A DNA stretch of 64,000 bases from Actinomadura macrotermitis (GTDB taxonomy: Bacteria > Actinomycetota > Actinomycetes > Streptosporangiales > Streptosporangiaceae): NCBI RefSeq assembly GCF_009604375.1, contig NZ_WEGH01000001.1, forward strand, positions 1,736,001 to 1,800,000. The letters are read 5' to 3'. Position numbers and translations under genes: made by a program. Below, one piece after another: positions 24,760 through 33,197 of the stretch. The stretch's first letter is position 1, and each line of letters starts with the position of its first letter. The notes below the pieces were generated by a model, which ran no database searches, was not told the origin of the DNA, and was given only the letters and a program-made list of their open reading frames with translations.

Positions 24760-24954
24760 TCACCGCTCGAAGGTCCGCTTGGCCTCCTTGCCGGCGTCCT
24801 TCAACCGCTCACCGACCTGCTTGGCACCGCCGGACACCCGGTCCTTGCGGCCCTCGGCCTCCAGGTAGGGGTCGCCGGTCTGGTAGCCGGCCTCTTCCTT
24901 GCCCCGGCCCTTGGCCTGCTGCGCCTTGTTCTTCAGCTTGTCGAGGAAACCCAT
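24760..24954 (-). CDS. CsbD-like small stress protein
   Basis: A 64-residue, very hydrophilic protein, MGFLDKLKNKAQQAKGRGKE. The segment from GKEEAGYQTGDPYLEAEGR to GAKQVGERL matches the CsbD repeat (GK-x-KEA-G-x2-TGD-x2-LEAEGK). CsbD proteins are intrinsically flexible and induced by general stress in many bacteria; their molecular role is unknown. AAGGGA lies two to three bases before the ATG. It is followed by a strong terminator and preceded by another small basic protein gene 57 bases upstream, so the two may be one transcript. Confidence 0.75.
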   Translation of the reverse strand: MGFLDKLKNKAQQAKGRGKEEAGYQTGDPYLEAEGRKDRVSGGAKQVGERLKDAGKEAKRTFER

Positions 24955-25011
24955 GGTCCCTTCCTTCGTACGATGGCCGTACGGCAGGCGGGATGCCCGC
25001 CCTAAGGCGAT

Positions 25012-25209
25012 CTATGCACCGGTCCTGATGTCGCGCCGGATCTTCGCCGCCTCCTCGTGGATGCGGACCTCGGTCTCCAGCAGCTTCGCCTCGGCCTTCT
25101 CGGTCCGCAGCCGCGCGCGCATCTCCCGGAAGCTCGGCGTGCGGCGCCGCTCGCGAACGGCCGTCCGGCGCCCCGCCCGTGCCCGTGCGTACCGGTCCAG
25201 CAGCCCCAT
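25012..25209 (-). CDS. Small basic coiled-coil-like protein, 65 aa
   Basis: MGLLDRYARARAGRRTAVRE starts a short, strongly charged helical protein whose second half (LRTEKAEAKLLETEVRIHEE) has a coiled-coil-like heptad pattern. No family recognised. The ATG at 25209 follows AGGG by about three bases; an apparent longer frame upstream to 25479 crosses the promoter region of moeZ and is not credible. It opens with the same M-G-(F/L)-L-D pattern as the CsbD-like protein downstream, and both may be expressed together. Confidence 0.6.
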   Translation of the reverse strand: MGLLDRYARARAGRRTAVRERRRTPSFREMRARLRTEKAEAKLLETEVRIHEEAAKIRRDIRTGA

Positions 25210-25423
25210 GACCCTCACCTCTCCGCTCGGTTCAGCGAGCGGACGGTTCCCCCGTTTCCCCCGTTCATGCACGTACCCGCCCTGACGTGCGCGTTCAGCC
25301 GGTGAGACGGGGTTCGGGGAATGCCGGGCGGCATGGCAAGGTTGACCCGTGACAGGACGACGGAGTCCCGCCAGCACCCCCTGATACCCCGAATCAGCCG
25401 AGCGCAGCACAGGAGCACCCACC

Positions 25424-26605
25424 GTGTCGTTGCCACCTCTGGTCGAGCCCGCAGCGGAGCTCACCCGTGACGAGGTCAATCGTTACTCGCGGCACCTGAT
25501 CATCCCCGACGTCGGGATGGCCGGGCAGAAGCGACTGAAGAACGCCAAGGTCCTCTGTGTGGGCGCGGGCGGCCTCGGCTCCCCGGCCCTGATGTACCTG
25601 GCCGCGGCGGGTGTCGGCACGCTCGGCGTCATCGACTTCGACGTCGTCGACGAGTCCAACCTGCAGCGCCAGATCATCCACCGGCAGTCCACCCTCGGCC
25701 TGCCGAAGGCCGAGTCGGCCGCCGCCACGGTCCGCGAGATCAACCCGCTGATCGACGTGGTGGTGCACAACGTCGCGCTCGACCGCGACAACGTGACCGA
25801 GATCTTCTCCCAGTACGACCTGATCGTGGACGGCACCGACAACTTCGCCACCCGCTACATGGTCAACGACGCGGCCGTGCTGCTCGGCAAGCCGTACGTG
25901 TGGGGCTCGATCTACCGCTTCGACGGCCAGGCCAGCGTGTTCTGGGCCGAGCACGGCCCGTGCTACCGCTGCCTGTACCCCGAGCCCCCGCCGCCCGGCA
26001 TGGTGCCCTCGTGCGCCGAGGGCGGCGTGCTCGGCGTGCTGTGCGCCTCCATCGGCTCCATCCAGGTGAACGAGGCCATCAAGCTGATCGCCGGCATCGG
26101 CGAGCCGCTGGTCGGCCGGCTGATGGTCTACGACGCCCTGGAGATGAGCTACCGCCAGGTCAAGGTCCGCAAGGACCCCGACTGCCCGCTGTGCGGGGAG
26201 AACCCGACGCAGACCGAGCTGCTGGAGGACTACGAGGCGTTCTGCGGCGCGGTGTCGGCCGAGGCCACCGAGGCGGCCAAGGACTCCACCATCTCGGTGC
26301 AGGACCTGAAGGCGATGCAGGACAAGGGCGAGGAGATCTTCCTGGTCGACGTCCGCGAGCCCAACGAGTACGAGATCGTCTCGATCCCGGGTGCCACGCT
26401 GATCCCCAAGGGCGAGTTCCTGAACGGCTCGGCGCTGGAGCGGCTGCCGCAGGACCGCAAGATCGTCCTGCACTGCAAGTCGGGCGTCCGCTCGGCCGAG
26501 GCGCTCGCGGTGGTGAAGCAGGCGGGCTTCGGCGACGCGGTGCACGTCGGCGGCGGCGTGCTGGCCTGGGTCAAGCAGATCGACCCGAGCCAGCCGACCT
26601 ACTGA
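25424..26605 (+). CDS. moeZ: MoeZ: adenylyltransferase/sulfurtransferase for sulfur-carrier proteins
   Basis: A 393-residue two-domain enzyme. The ThiF/MoeB domain (1-270) shows GAGGLGSPALMYLAAAGVG for ATP binding, the Arg finger in NLQRQIIH, DGTDNFATRY, the active-site region around SCAEGGVLGVLCASIGSIQ and a Cys pair (CPLCG). The rhodanese domain (290-390) has the active-site loop LHCKSGVRSAEAL. MoeZ activates the C-terminus of MoaD, ThiS, CysO-like carriers by adenylation and then loads sulfur, serving molybdopterin and thio-metabolite synthesis. The GTG has AGGAG eight bases upstream, and the gene ends at a strong terminator. Confidence 0.95.
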   Translation: MSLPPLVEPAAELTRDEVNRYSRHLIIPDVGMAGQKRLKNAKVLCVGAGGLGSPALMYLAAAGVGTLGVIDFDVVDESNLQRQIIHRQSTLGLPKAESAAATVREINPLIDVVVHNVALDRDNVTEIFSQYDLIVDGTDNFATRYMVNDAAVLLGKPYVWGSIYRFDGQASVFWAEHGPCYRCLYPEPPPPGMVPSCAEGGVLGVLCASIGSIQVNEAIKLIAGIGEPLVGRLMVYDALEMSYRQVKVRKDPDCPLCGENPTQTELLEDYEAFCGAVSAEATEAAKDSTISVQDLKAMQDKGEEIFLVDVREPNEYEIVSIPGATLIPKGEFLNGSALERLPQDRKIVLHCKSGVRSAEALAVVKQAGFGDAVHVGGGVLAWVKQIDPSQPTY

Positions 26606-26691
26606 CGCGCCTGCCCGCACGGGCCCGTTTCACCCGGTGCCCGCCAGGGCACGAAGACCGGCGTCGGGGCGATGACCTCCCCTGACGATGT

Positions 26692-26734
26692 CGTGGGGCG
26701 AGGAGTGGACACCACCCTCGCCCCACGTCCTTTT
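26692..26734 (+). terminator. Intrinsic terminator of moeZ
   Basis: Arms 26692-26702 and 26717-26727 (CGTGGGGCGAG and its complement) pair over 11 bp, and the 14-base loop can fold further. CCTTTT follows. It ends moeZ and faces the convergent TetR gene, whose stop is at 26748. Confidence 0.85.
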
Positions 26735-26747
26735 CGGCGGGCCCCGC

Positions 26748-27476
26748 TCAGGACCGCGGCGCGGGCGGCGTGTAGGTGATGCCGATCAGCCGGGCGAGGT
26801 CCTTCAGCGTCAGCTCGAACAGCGGCTCGGCGTCGCTCAGCGAGAACTCCAGGTGCTTGAACACCTCCAGGCTGATGGAGCCGCCGAGCCGGACCCAGCA
26901 CTCCAGGAAGCGCTGGATCACCCCGAGGGGCAACCCCACCTCCAGCACCTCGTCGCGGTAGGAGCGCAGCTGCTCGCGCAGGGAGGGGTCGATGTCCTCG
27001 TCGTCCGGGACGGGGAACGGCTGCTTGCGCCACAGGTCCAGGAACAGCGACAGGAACGTCCCGCCGAACCTGCGGCCGCACTCCTCGGCGAAGTCCTGCC
27101 GCCCGTCGTCGCCGAGGCCGGGCAGCGGCGCGCCGAACACCAGCGCGTACTCGGGCGGGTGGGCGAGCGCCCAGCGCCGGAACACCCGCGCCGAGGCGAG
27201 GAACTTGCCGCTCATGTCGCCGGCCGCGGCGATCCCGGCCTCCAGCTCGCCGACGAGCTCGATGTAGATCTCACCGACCAGGTGCCGCAGCAGCTCCTCG
27301 TGGCTGCCGAAGTAGCGGTACAGGCCGGGCGCGGTCATCCCCATCCGGCGGGCGATGGCGCGCAGCGACACCGCGTCCGCCCCCTCCGCCACCAGGAGCT
27401 CCCGGGCGGTCTGGGCGATCTCCCTGATCGTGGCGGCGCGCAGCCGCTCCCGCCGTGATTCCACCGGTCTCTCCAT
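26748..27476 (-). CDS. TetR family regulator divergent from the MMPL exporter
   Basis: A 242-residue TetR protein. HTH: AVSLRAIARRMGMTAPGLYRYFGSHEELLRHL at about 37-68, split by the turn at MGMT. The C-terminal domain contains ALAHPPEYALVFGAPLPG, typical of the WHG-type TetR_C domains. The start is the ATG at 27476; longer readings cross the operator region. The gene is divergent from an MMPL transporter with a clean inverted repeat between them, so it most likely represses the exporter and itself until a ligand carried by the exporter appears. Confidence 0.88.
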   Translation of the reverse strand: MERPVESRRERLRAATIREIAQTARELLVAEGADAVSLRAIARRMGMTAPGLYRYFGSHEELLRHLVGEIYIELVGELEAGIAAAGDMSGKFLASARVFRRWALAHPPEYALVFGAPLPGLGDDGRQDFAEECGRRFGGTFLSLFLDLWRKQPFPVPDDEDIDPSLREQLRSYRDEVLEVGLPLGVIQRFLECWVRLGGSISLEVFKHLEFSLSDAEPLFELTLKDLARLIGITYTPPAPRS

Positions 27477-27578
27477 CCGAGCCGCCTTCTTCCTCCCCGT
27501 GTCCGGGACCCTCACCCGCCGTCTCCGCATGATTCCGCAAGAACGGCATTGACGGAAGCTAGCGCCGTATGCAACGTT

Positions 27579-27604
27579 AACGCCGTAAGCAAGTTTACGG
27601 CGTT
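27579..27604. promoter_or_regulatory. Operator in the TetR/MMPL divergent promoter
   Basis: Perfect 10-bp arms AACGCCGTAA (27579-27588) and TTACGGCGTT (27595-27604) with a six-base spacer. A partial direct copy, GCCGTATGCAA, lies just upstream at 27564-27574. The repeat ends 39 bases before the MMPL start codon, where a bound TetR dimer would block transcription. Confidence 0.8.
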
Positions 27605-27643
27605 CACGAACGTGATCGCCCATCACAGCGCGTGGGAGAGGCG

Positions 27644-29827
27644 ATGTTCGAAAGCTGGGGACACCTGATGTACCGGCGGCGGCGGCCGGTACTGCTGCTC
27701 GCCGCCGCGTTCCTCGTCGTCGCGGCCGTGTGGGGCACCGGCGTGTTCGGCGCGCTGACCTCGGGCGGCGGCTTCGACACACCGGGCAGCGAAAGCGACC
27801 GGGCCGCCCGCACCGCCGCGCGCGACCTCGGCCGCGACCAGGCCGACCTCGTCGTGCTCTACCGCAGCACCGACGGGCGCAAGGTCGACGACCCGGCCTA
27901 CCGGCAGGCGGTGCAGACCTCGCTCGCCGCGCTGCCGCCCGGCAAGGCCGCCGCGACGCGCACCTACTGGACGACCGGCGCCCCGCAGTTCGTCAGCGCC
28001 GACCGCACCGCCACCTACGCGGTGCTCAGCCTGGCGGGCGCGGACGACGCCGCCCGCGCCGACCTCTACCAGGACGTCAAGGACGGCCTCGCCCGGGCCG
28101 GCGCCGGGCTGACCGTCAAGATCGGCGGCCGGATCGGCACCGAGACCGCGATCAACGACCGGGTGAGCGCCGACATCGGCCGCGCCGAGGCGATGGCCAT
28201 GCCGGTGCTGCTGGTCCTGCTGGTGCTCATCTTCGGCGGCCTGGTCTCCGCGTCGCTGCCGCTGGTGGTCGGCGGCCTGGCGATCCTCGGCTCGTTCACC
28301 GCGCTGCACCTGCTCACCTACGCCACCGACGTGTCGATCTTCGCGATCAACATCACCACCTTCCTCGGCCTCGGCCTGGCCATCGACTACGGGCTGTTCA
28401 TGGTCGGCCGGTTCCGCGAGGAGCTGGCCCGCGACGGCGCCTCCACCGAGGACGCGCTGGCCGCCACGGTGGCCACGGCCGGCCGCACCGTCGCGGTCTC
28501 GGGGATCACCGTCGCGGTCTCGCTCGCCGGGCTGCTGCTGTTCGACCAGAACTTCCTGCGCTCGATGGGCTACGGCGGCGTCGCGACCGTGTTCGTCTGC
28601 ATGCTCGGCGCCCTCACCGTGCTGCCCGCGCTGCTGGCGGTGCTCGGCCCGCGCGTCAACGCGCTGCGGGTGCGGGGCCGCCGCGCCGAGACCGCGCCGG
28701 CCGCTGCCCGCGAGGGCGGCTGGTGGTACCGGCTCGCGCACAGCGTCATGCGCCGCCCGGTCGTCTACACCGTCGCCACCGTGGCGCTGCTGCTGGCGCT
28801 CGGCGCCCCGTTCCTGCGCATCAACTGGGGCGGCGTGGACGCCGAGGCGCTGCCGAAGGGAACCGACGCGCGGGTCGTCACCGAGGCGCTGCGTTCGGAC
28901 TTCCCCGGCAACGTCACCGACCCGATCGAGGTCGTGGTCACCGGCACCGCCGACCAGGCCGCCGTCAAGGCCTACGCCGCCCGGCTGGACGCGCTGCCCG
29001 GCGTCACCGGCGCGACCGTGACGGGCGCCAAGGGGGCCACCACCCGCCTCGCCCTCGCCTACTCCCCCGCCCCGCACTCCGACGAGGCGCGCGCGCTGGT
29101 CGGCAAGGTCCGCGCCGTCGCGCCCCCGCCCGGCGGCACCGCCCTGGTCGGCGGCTCGCCCGCCCGCGTGGTGGACCTGCTGGACAGCCTCGCCGCGGCG
29201 CTGCCATGGCTGGCCCTCACCGTCGGCGGCGCCACCTTCGTGCTGCTGTTCCTGGCCTTCGGGTCGGTGGTGCTGCCGCTGAAGGCGGTGCTGATGAACC
29301 TGCTGTCGCTGTCGGCGACGTTCGGCGCGATCGTGGTGGTCTTCCAGGACGGCCACCTGTCCGGCCTGCTGGACTTCACCGCCACCGGCTCGATCGACCC
29401 GACCATGCCGATCCTGATGCTGGCGATGCTGTTCGGGATCTCCATGGACTACGAGGTGTTCCTGCTGTCGCGGGTCCGCGAGCAGTACGACCTGACCGGC
29501 GACAACACCGCCGCCGTCGCCACCGGCCTGCAGCGCACCGGCGGCGTCATCACCAGCGCCGCGCTGCTGTTCGTCGTGGTGATCGGGGCGTTCGCCACCT
29601 CCGGCATCTCCTTCATCAAGCTGGTCGGCGTCGGCATGGTCATCGCGATCGCGGTGGACGCCACCGTCGTGCGGGCGCTGCTGGTGCCGGCCACGATGCG
29701 GCTGCTCGGCCGCGCCAACTGGTGGGCGCCGGGCCCGCTGGCGCGCGTCTACCGCCGCTACGGCATCCGCGAGGAGGAGGCGCCAGCGCGCCGCGCCCGG
29801 CCGGAGCCGGTTTCTTCTACACCCTGA
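27644..29827 (+). CDS. MMPL/RND family exporter
   Basis: A 727-residue membrane transporter with two repeats of one transmembrane helix, a periplasmic domain and a block of five to six helices. The hydrophobic blocks lie about residues 10-30, 185-330, 370-390 and 520-690. TTFLGLGLAIDYGLFMVGRFREEL and the later MLFGISMDYEVFLLSRVREQYDLT carry the two GxxxDY/SMDYE proton-relay motifs. Such proteins export lipids, antibiotics or siderophores using the proton gradient. The ATG at 27644 follows GGGAGAGG; a GTG 12 bases upstream is less likely. Regulation by the divergent TetR gene is strongly suggested. Confidence 0.92.
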   Translation: MFESWGHLMYRRRRPVLLLAAAFLVVAAVWGTGVFGALTSGGGFDTPGSESDRAARTAARDLGRDQADLVVLYRSTDGRKVDDPAYRQAVQTSLAALPPGKAAATRTYWTTGAPQFVSADRTATYAVLSLAGADDAARADLYQDVKDGLARAGAGLTVKIGGRIGTETAINDRVSADIGRAEAMAMPVLLVLLVLIFGGLVSASLPLVVGGLAILGSFTALHLLTYATDVSIFAINITTFLGLGLAIDYGLFMVGRFREELARDGASTEDALAATVATAGRTVAVSGITVAVSLAGLLLFDQNFLRSMGYGGVATVFVCMLGALTVLPALLAVLGPRVNALRVRGRRAETAPAAAREGGWWYRLAHSVMRRPVVYTVATVALLLALGAPFLRINWGGVDAEALPKGTDARVVTEALRSDFPGNVTDPIEVVVTGTADQAAVKAYAARLDALPGVTGATVTGAKGATTRLALAYSPAPHSDEARALVGKVRAVAPPPGGTALVGGSPARVVDLLDSLAAALPWLALTVGGATFVLLFLAFGSVVLPLKAVLMNLLSLSATFGAIVVVFQDGHLSGLLDFTATGSIDPTMPILMLAMLFGISMDYEVFLLSRVREQYDLTGDNTAAVATGLQRTGGVITSAALLFVVVIGAFATSGISFIKLVGVGMVIAIAVDATVVRALLVPATMRLLGRANWWAPGPLARVYRRYGIREEEAPARRARPEPVSSTP

Positions 29828-29879
29828 CCGCGACATTACGCATTCGGGTTGTGATCTGTAACACCGTGCCGGAAGACTG

Positions 29880-29940
29880 GACGCGTCCCGGGCCGCGCCG
29901 GCGGAAGCCGCGCCGTTCCTGCCCGGGACGCGTCTTTGTC
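29880..29940 (+). terminator. Terminator after the MMPL gene
   Basis: Perfect 14-bp arms GACGCGTCCCGGGC (29880-29893) and GCCCGGGACGCGTC (29921-29934) enclose a 27-base loop that can form a smaller GC stem. TTTGTCC follows. It separates the exporter from the 105-residue gene downstream. Confidence 0.8.
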
Positions 29941-29971
29941 CTCTTGCCGTACGGCATGTCCAGGAGGCGTG

Positions 29972-30289
29972 ATGTCCACGCAGGTGATCACCGATGCGGA
30001 GGTGGCGCTCGGGCACCTGGAGCGCCTGACCGCCGAGCTGCGCTCGCTCGGCCTGCTGGTGGAGGTGGCCGCTCCGGCCGACCGCCGCCCGACGGCGCTG
30101 GTGGCCAATTCCGAGCTGACCGGCCTCAACGAGACCGTCATCGCCGCGCCCGAGAGCTCGCCGTCCGCAGGCACCGGGGACGGCTGGGCCTACTACTACG
30201 GCTGGGGCGAGCGGATCGCCCCGTGCACCGAGCCGGCCCGCGCCGCGGCGCTGCTCGGGCGCGTGCTGGCGACCCGCCGGGACGGCTAG
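29972..30289 (+). CDS. Hypothetical protein, 105 aa
   Basis: MSTQVITDAEVALGHLERLT starts a protein with an N-terminal helix and a mixed C-terminal part, TGDGWAYYYGWGERIAPC, whose aromatic YYYGWGE stretch is distinctive. No family recognised; the size and layout recall small uncharacterised actinobacterial proteins next to XRE-type regulators. AGGAGG lies four bases before the ATG. It is flanked on both sides by GC-rich hairpins, so it is its own transcription unit. Confidence 0.65.
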   Translation: MSTQVITDAEVALGHLERLTAELRSLGLLVEVAAPADRRPTALVANSELTGLNETVIAAPESSPSAGTGDGWAYYYGWGERIAPCTEPARAAALLGRVLATRRDG

Positions 30290-30296
30290 CACACGC

Positions 30297-30336
30297 TTCG
30301 CGGCGGCGCGGCGCGGAGGGCCCGCGCCGCCGCGAA
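30297..30336 (+). terminator. GC-rich hairpin after the 105-aa gene
   Basis: 15-bp arms (30297-30311 and 30322-30336, beginning TTCGCGGCGG) with a ten-base loop. There is no U tract, so it may be a weak or factor-dependent terminator, or an mRNA end stabiliser, placed eight bases after the stop codon. Confidence 0.55.
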
Positions 30337-30387
30337 CCCATGCCCGGAGGCTACCCCCGGGCCGGGTCTTCGCGCAGGTCAAATAGC

Positions 30388-31161
30388 ATGGCGTCCATGG
30401 TTTGGACGCGTTATGCAGCGATCGGGGACTCCTTCACCGAGGGCATCGGGGACCTGCATCCCGACGGCACCCCGCGCGGATGGGCCGACCGCGCCGCCGA
30501 GGCCCTGAGCACCCGCGCCGAGGGGTTCGGCTACGCCAACCTCGCTGTCCGCGGCAAGCTGCTCGACCAGATCCTGGACGTCCAGCTGCCCGCGGCGCTC
30601 GCGCTGAAGCCCGACCTGGTGTCGGTGTCGGGCGGCGGCAACGACCTTCTGCGCCCCGGCACCGACGTCGACGTGCTCGCCGCCCGGATGGACGAGGGCG
30701 TCGCCCGGCTGCGCGCGGCCGGCGCCGACGTGGTGCTGTTCACCGGCGTCGACCCGGCCGGCTCGGCGGTGATCCGGCGCACCCGCGGCCGCGTCGCGCT
30801 GTTCAACGAGCTGCTGCGCGCCACCGCCGTCCGGCACGGCGCGCACATCGTCGACCAGTGGTCGATGGACGTGCTGCGCGACTGGAGGTGCTGGAGCATC
30901 GACCGCCTGCACATGTCGCCCGAGGGGCACCGCCGTGTCGCCCTGGCCATGCTGGAGTCGCTCGGCGTCCAGGACGCCGGCGACTGGCGCGAGCCCGAGC
31001 TGGCGCCGCTGCCCGCGCTGAGCCGCGGCGCCCGGCTGCTGTTCGACGCCCGCTGGGCGCGCGGCTACCTGGCCCCCTGGATCGGCCGCCGCCTGCGCGG
31101 ACGCTCCTCGGGCGACCTGGTCACCGCCAAGCGCCCCGGCCTGTCCCCTGTCGGGAAGTAG
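30388..31161 (+). CDS. SGNH/GDSL family hydrolase
   Basis: A 257-residue esterase or lipase-like enzyme without a signal peptide. The four family blocks are present: GDSFTEG (nucleophile Ser, about residues 14-20), the Gly of block II in NLAVRGK, GGGND (block III) and the C-terminal Asp-x2-His in IDRLHMSPEGH. It should hydrolyse an ester or acyl group on a cytosolic substrate; the specificity is unknown. The start could be the ATG at 30388 (AGG nine bases upstream) or 30397. The C-terminal 50 residues form a basic extension (GRRLRGRSSGDLVTAKR). Confidence 0.87.
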   Translation: MASMVWTRYAAIGDSFTEGIGDLHPDGTPRGWADRAAEALSTRAEGFGYANLAVRGKLLDQILDVQLPAALALKPDLVSVSGGGNDLLRPGTDVDVLAARMDEGVARLRAAGADVVLFTGVDPAGSAVIRRTRGRVALFNELLRATAVRHGAHIVDQWSMDVLRDWRCWSIDRLHMSPEGHRRVALAMLESLGVQDAGDWREPELAPLPALSRGARLLFDARWARGYLAPWIGRRLRGRSSGDLVTAKRPGLSPVGK

Positions 31162-31239
31162 CCGTCCCGCTCGCCTTTGCCCCCGCCTGACGAGAAAGAC
31201 CCCTTTTTGTGGGATGCCCGTGGGGGGTAGGACGGCGGT

Positions 31240-32214
31240 ATGACCATGCCGTGGCCGATCGAGCCGATGATGGCCGTCGCCGGGGACCTGCCGGTGGACG
31301 GCGAGCACTGGGGCCTTGAGCTCAAGTGGGACGGTATGCGCGTGCTGACCTACGTCTCGGCCGACGGCGTCCGGGCGTCCGGGCGCCGGCCGGGCGAGCT
31401 GTCGGGGCACTACCCCGAGCTGTCCGGGCTCGCCGACCTGCTCCCTCATCACGACGTGGTCCTGGACGGCGAGGTCGTCGCCTTCCAGGAGGGCCGGCCG
31501 AGCTTCGAGCGGCTGCAGCGCCGGATGCACGTCGCCCGCCCGAGCGCCCGCCTGGTCCGCGAGGTGCCCGTCCGCTACGTGGTCTTCGACCTGCTGTTCC
31601 TGGACGGCGACCTGCTCTACGACCTGCCCTACGCCGAGCGCCGGGCGCTGCTGGCCGGCCTGGACCTCGCCGCGACCGGCCCGGTGGAGGTCCCCCCGTA
31701 CCTGGACGGCAGCGACACCGCGCAGGTCACCGAGCTGCTGGAGTTCACCCGCGAGCAGCGGATGGAGGGCCTGCTGGCCAAGCGCCTGGACTCCCCCTAC
31801 CTGCCGGGCGTGCGGAGCGGGAACTGGCGCAAGGTCCGCAACTTCCACACCTGCGAGGTGGTCGTCTGCGGCTGGCGGCCCGGGCTCGGCCGCCGCGAGG
31901 GCGGCGTCGGGTCGCTGCTGCTCGGCGAGTACGACGACAAGGGCCGGCTCTGCTTCGCCGGGCACGTCGAGACCGGGTTCACCGACCGCGCCCTGGACGA
32001 CCTGTACGCGATGCTGTGGCCGCTGCGCCGCCTCACCTCCCCCTACGACGAACCGGTGCCGCACGACCTGGAGCACGACGCGCAGTGGGTTGAGCCGCGC
32101 CTGGTCGGGGAGGTGGCCTACAGCGTCCGCGGCCGGGACGGCAGGCTGCGCTTCCCGGTCTGGCGGGGACTGTGCGACGACAAGGACCCGACGGAGGTCG
32201 TCCGTGACCCCTGA
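31240..32214 (+). CDS. ATP-dependent DNA ligase (LigC/LigD-ligase type)
   Basis: A 324-residue nucleotidyltransferase-OB ligase. Motif I is ELKWDGMRV with the adenylated Lys at about residue 29, then GRRPGEL, motif III VLDGEVVAF, RYVVFDLLFLDG, the Lys-containing MEGLLAKRLDSPY (motif IV) and GNWRKVRN (motif V). The OB domain includes VCGWRPGLGRREGGVGSLLLG. It seals nicks in repair, probably non-homologous end joining. The stop overlaps the GTG start of the polymerase gene by 11 bases, so the two are a split version of LigD. No Ku gene lies in this window. Confidence 0.88.
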   Translation: MTMPWPIEPMMAVAGDLPVDGEHWGLELKWDGMRVLTYVSADGVRASGRRPGELSGHYPELSGLADLLPHHDVVLDGEVVAFQEGRPSFERLQRRMHVARPSARLVREVPVRYVVFDLLFLDGDLLYDLPYAERRALLAGLDLAATGPVEVPPYLDGSDTAQVTELLEFTREQRMEGLLAKRLDSPYLPGVRSGNWRKVRNFHTCEVVVCGWRPGLGRREGGVGSLLLGEYDDKGRLCFAGHVETGFTDRALDDLYAMLWPLRRLTSPYDEPVPHDLEHDAQWVEPRLVGEVAYSVRGRDGRLRFPVWRGLCDDKDPTEVVRDP

Positions 32215-33124
32215 GAAGACCAAGGTGCGGATCGAGGGCCGGGAGCTGGCCCTGTCCAACCCCGGCAAGGAGCTGTACCCGGGGTTCACCAAAGAGCAGG
32301 TCATCGACTACTACACGCGGATCGCGCCGGTGATGCTGCCGCACCTGCGGGACCGCCCGGCGACCCGCATCCGCTTCCCCGACGGGGTCGGCGGCGGCTC
32401 CTTCTTCGAGAAGAACGCCCCGTCCCACACCCCGGACTGGGTCCGCACCGTCACGCTCGCGACGCCGGGCAGCTCGCGCGGCCGCGACGCCCTGGACTTC
32501 GTGGTGGTCGACGACCTGCCGACGCTGGTGTGGTGCGCCAACCTCGCCGCGCTGGAGCTGCACGTCCCGCAGTGGACGGTCGGGCCGCGCGGCGGCGTGC
32601 ACGATCCCGGCCTGATGGTGTTCGACCTGGACCCCGGCGCGCCCGCCACGCTCATGGAGGCGATCGAGGTCGCCGGGCTGCTGCGCGACCTGCTGGCCGC
32701 CGACGGGCTGACCGCCTACCCGAAGACCAGCGGCAAGAAGGGCCTGCACCTGTACGTGCCCGTCGAGCCGACCGGCCGGACCGAGGAGTACGCCAGGGCC
32801 GCTGCCGAACGCCTCGCCGCCGAGCACGGCGGCCTGGTCGTCTCCACGATGGAGCGCAGCCTGCGCAAGGGCAAGGTGCTGGTGGACTGGAGCCAGAACA
32901 ACCCGGCCAAGACGACCGTCGCGCCCTACTCGCTGCGCGGATCGGAGCGGCCGTCGGTGTCCACGCCGGTCACCTGGGAGGAGCTGACGGGCGCCCGCCG
33001 GCCGTCCGACCTGGCCTTCGGTCCCACCGAGGCGCTGGCCCGGGTCGACGAGCACGGCGACCTGTTCGCCCCGCTGCTGAAGGACGCGGCGCCGCTGCCC
33101 TCAAAGTCCCCTCCGCAGCCCTAA
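32204..33124 (+). CDS. LigD-type NHEJ polymerase/primase domain protein
   Basis: A 306-residue member of the archaeo-eukaryotic primase superfamily found in LigD. Visible: GKELYPGFTKEQVIDYYTRI, RFPDG and FFEKNAPSHTPDWV, the catalytic DLDPG (two metal Asp), TSGKKGLHLYVP and VDWSQNNPAKTTVAPYSLR. It adds ribo- or deoxynucleotides to broken DNA ends before ligation. The GTG at 32204 has GGAGG six bases upstream, inside the ligase gene, giving an 11-base overlap. It is free-standing: no ligase or phosphoesterase domain is fused. Confidence 0.88.
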   Translation: MTPEKTKVRIEGRELALSNPGKELYPGFTKEQVIDYYTRIAPVMLPHLRDRPATRIRFPDGVGGGSFFEKNAPSHTPDWVRTVTLATPGSSRGRDALDFVVVDDLPTLVWCANLAALELHVPQWTVGPRGGVHDPGLMVFDLDPGAPATLMEAIEVAGLLRDLLAADGLTAYPKTSGKKGLHLYVPVEPTGRTEEYARAAAERLAAEHGGLVVSTMERSLRKGKVLVDWSQNNPAKTTVAPYSLRGSERPSVSTPVTWEELTGARRPSDLAFGPTEALARVDEHGDLFAPLLKDAAPLPSKSPPQP

Positions 33125-33197
33125 GTATCCGAATCGGCACTCTCCGCCACCGTTTTCCGTCACCATGTTGGGGGCGGGGACACAGCGAGGTCTGTGA

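Noticed and set aside
29828..29971. A small RNA in the gap after the MMPL gene
   Set aside because: The only clear structure is a terminator hairpin; no promoter or conserved RNA pattern was evident.
27623..30382. A 919-residue minus-strand frame opposite the MMPL gene
   Set aside because: It crosses the MMPL gene, a terminator and another gene, and has no recognisable domain; MMPL motifs prove the plus strand is coding.
30379..32304. A 641-residue minus-strand frame opposite the SGNH and ligase genes
   Set aside because: It spans two convincing plus-strand genes and lacks motifs.
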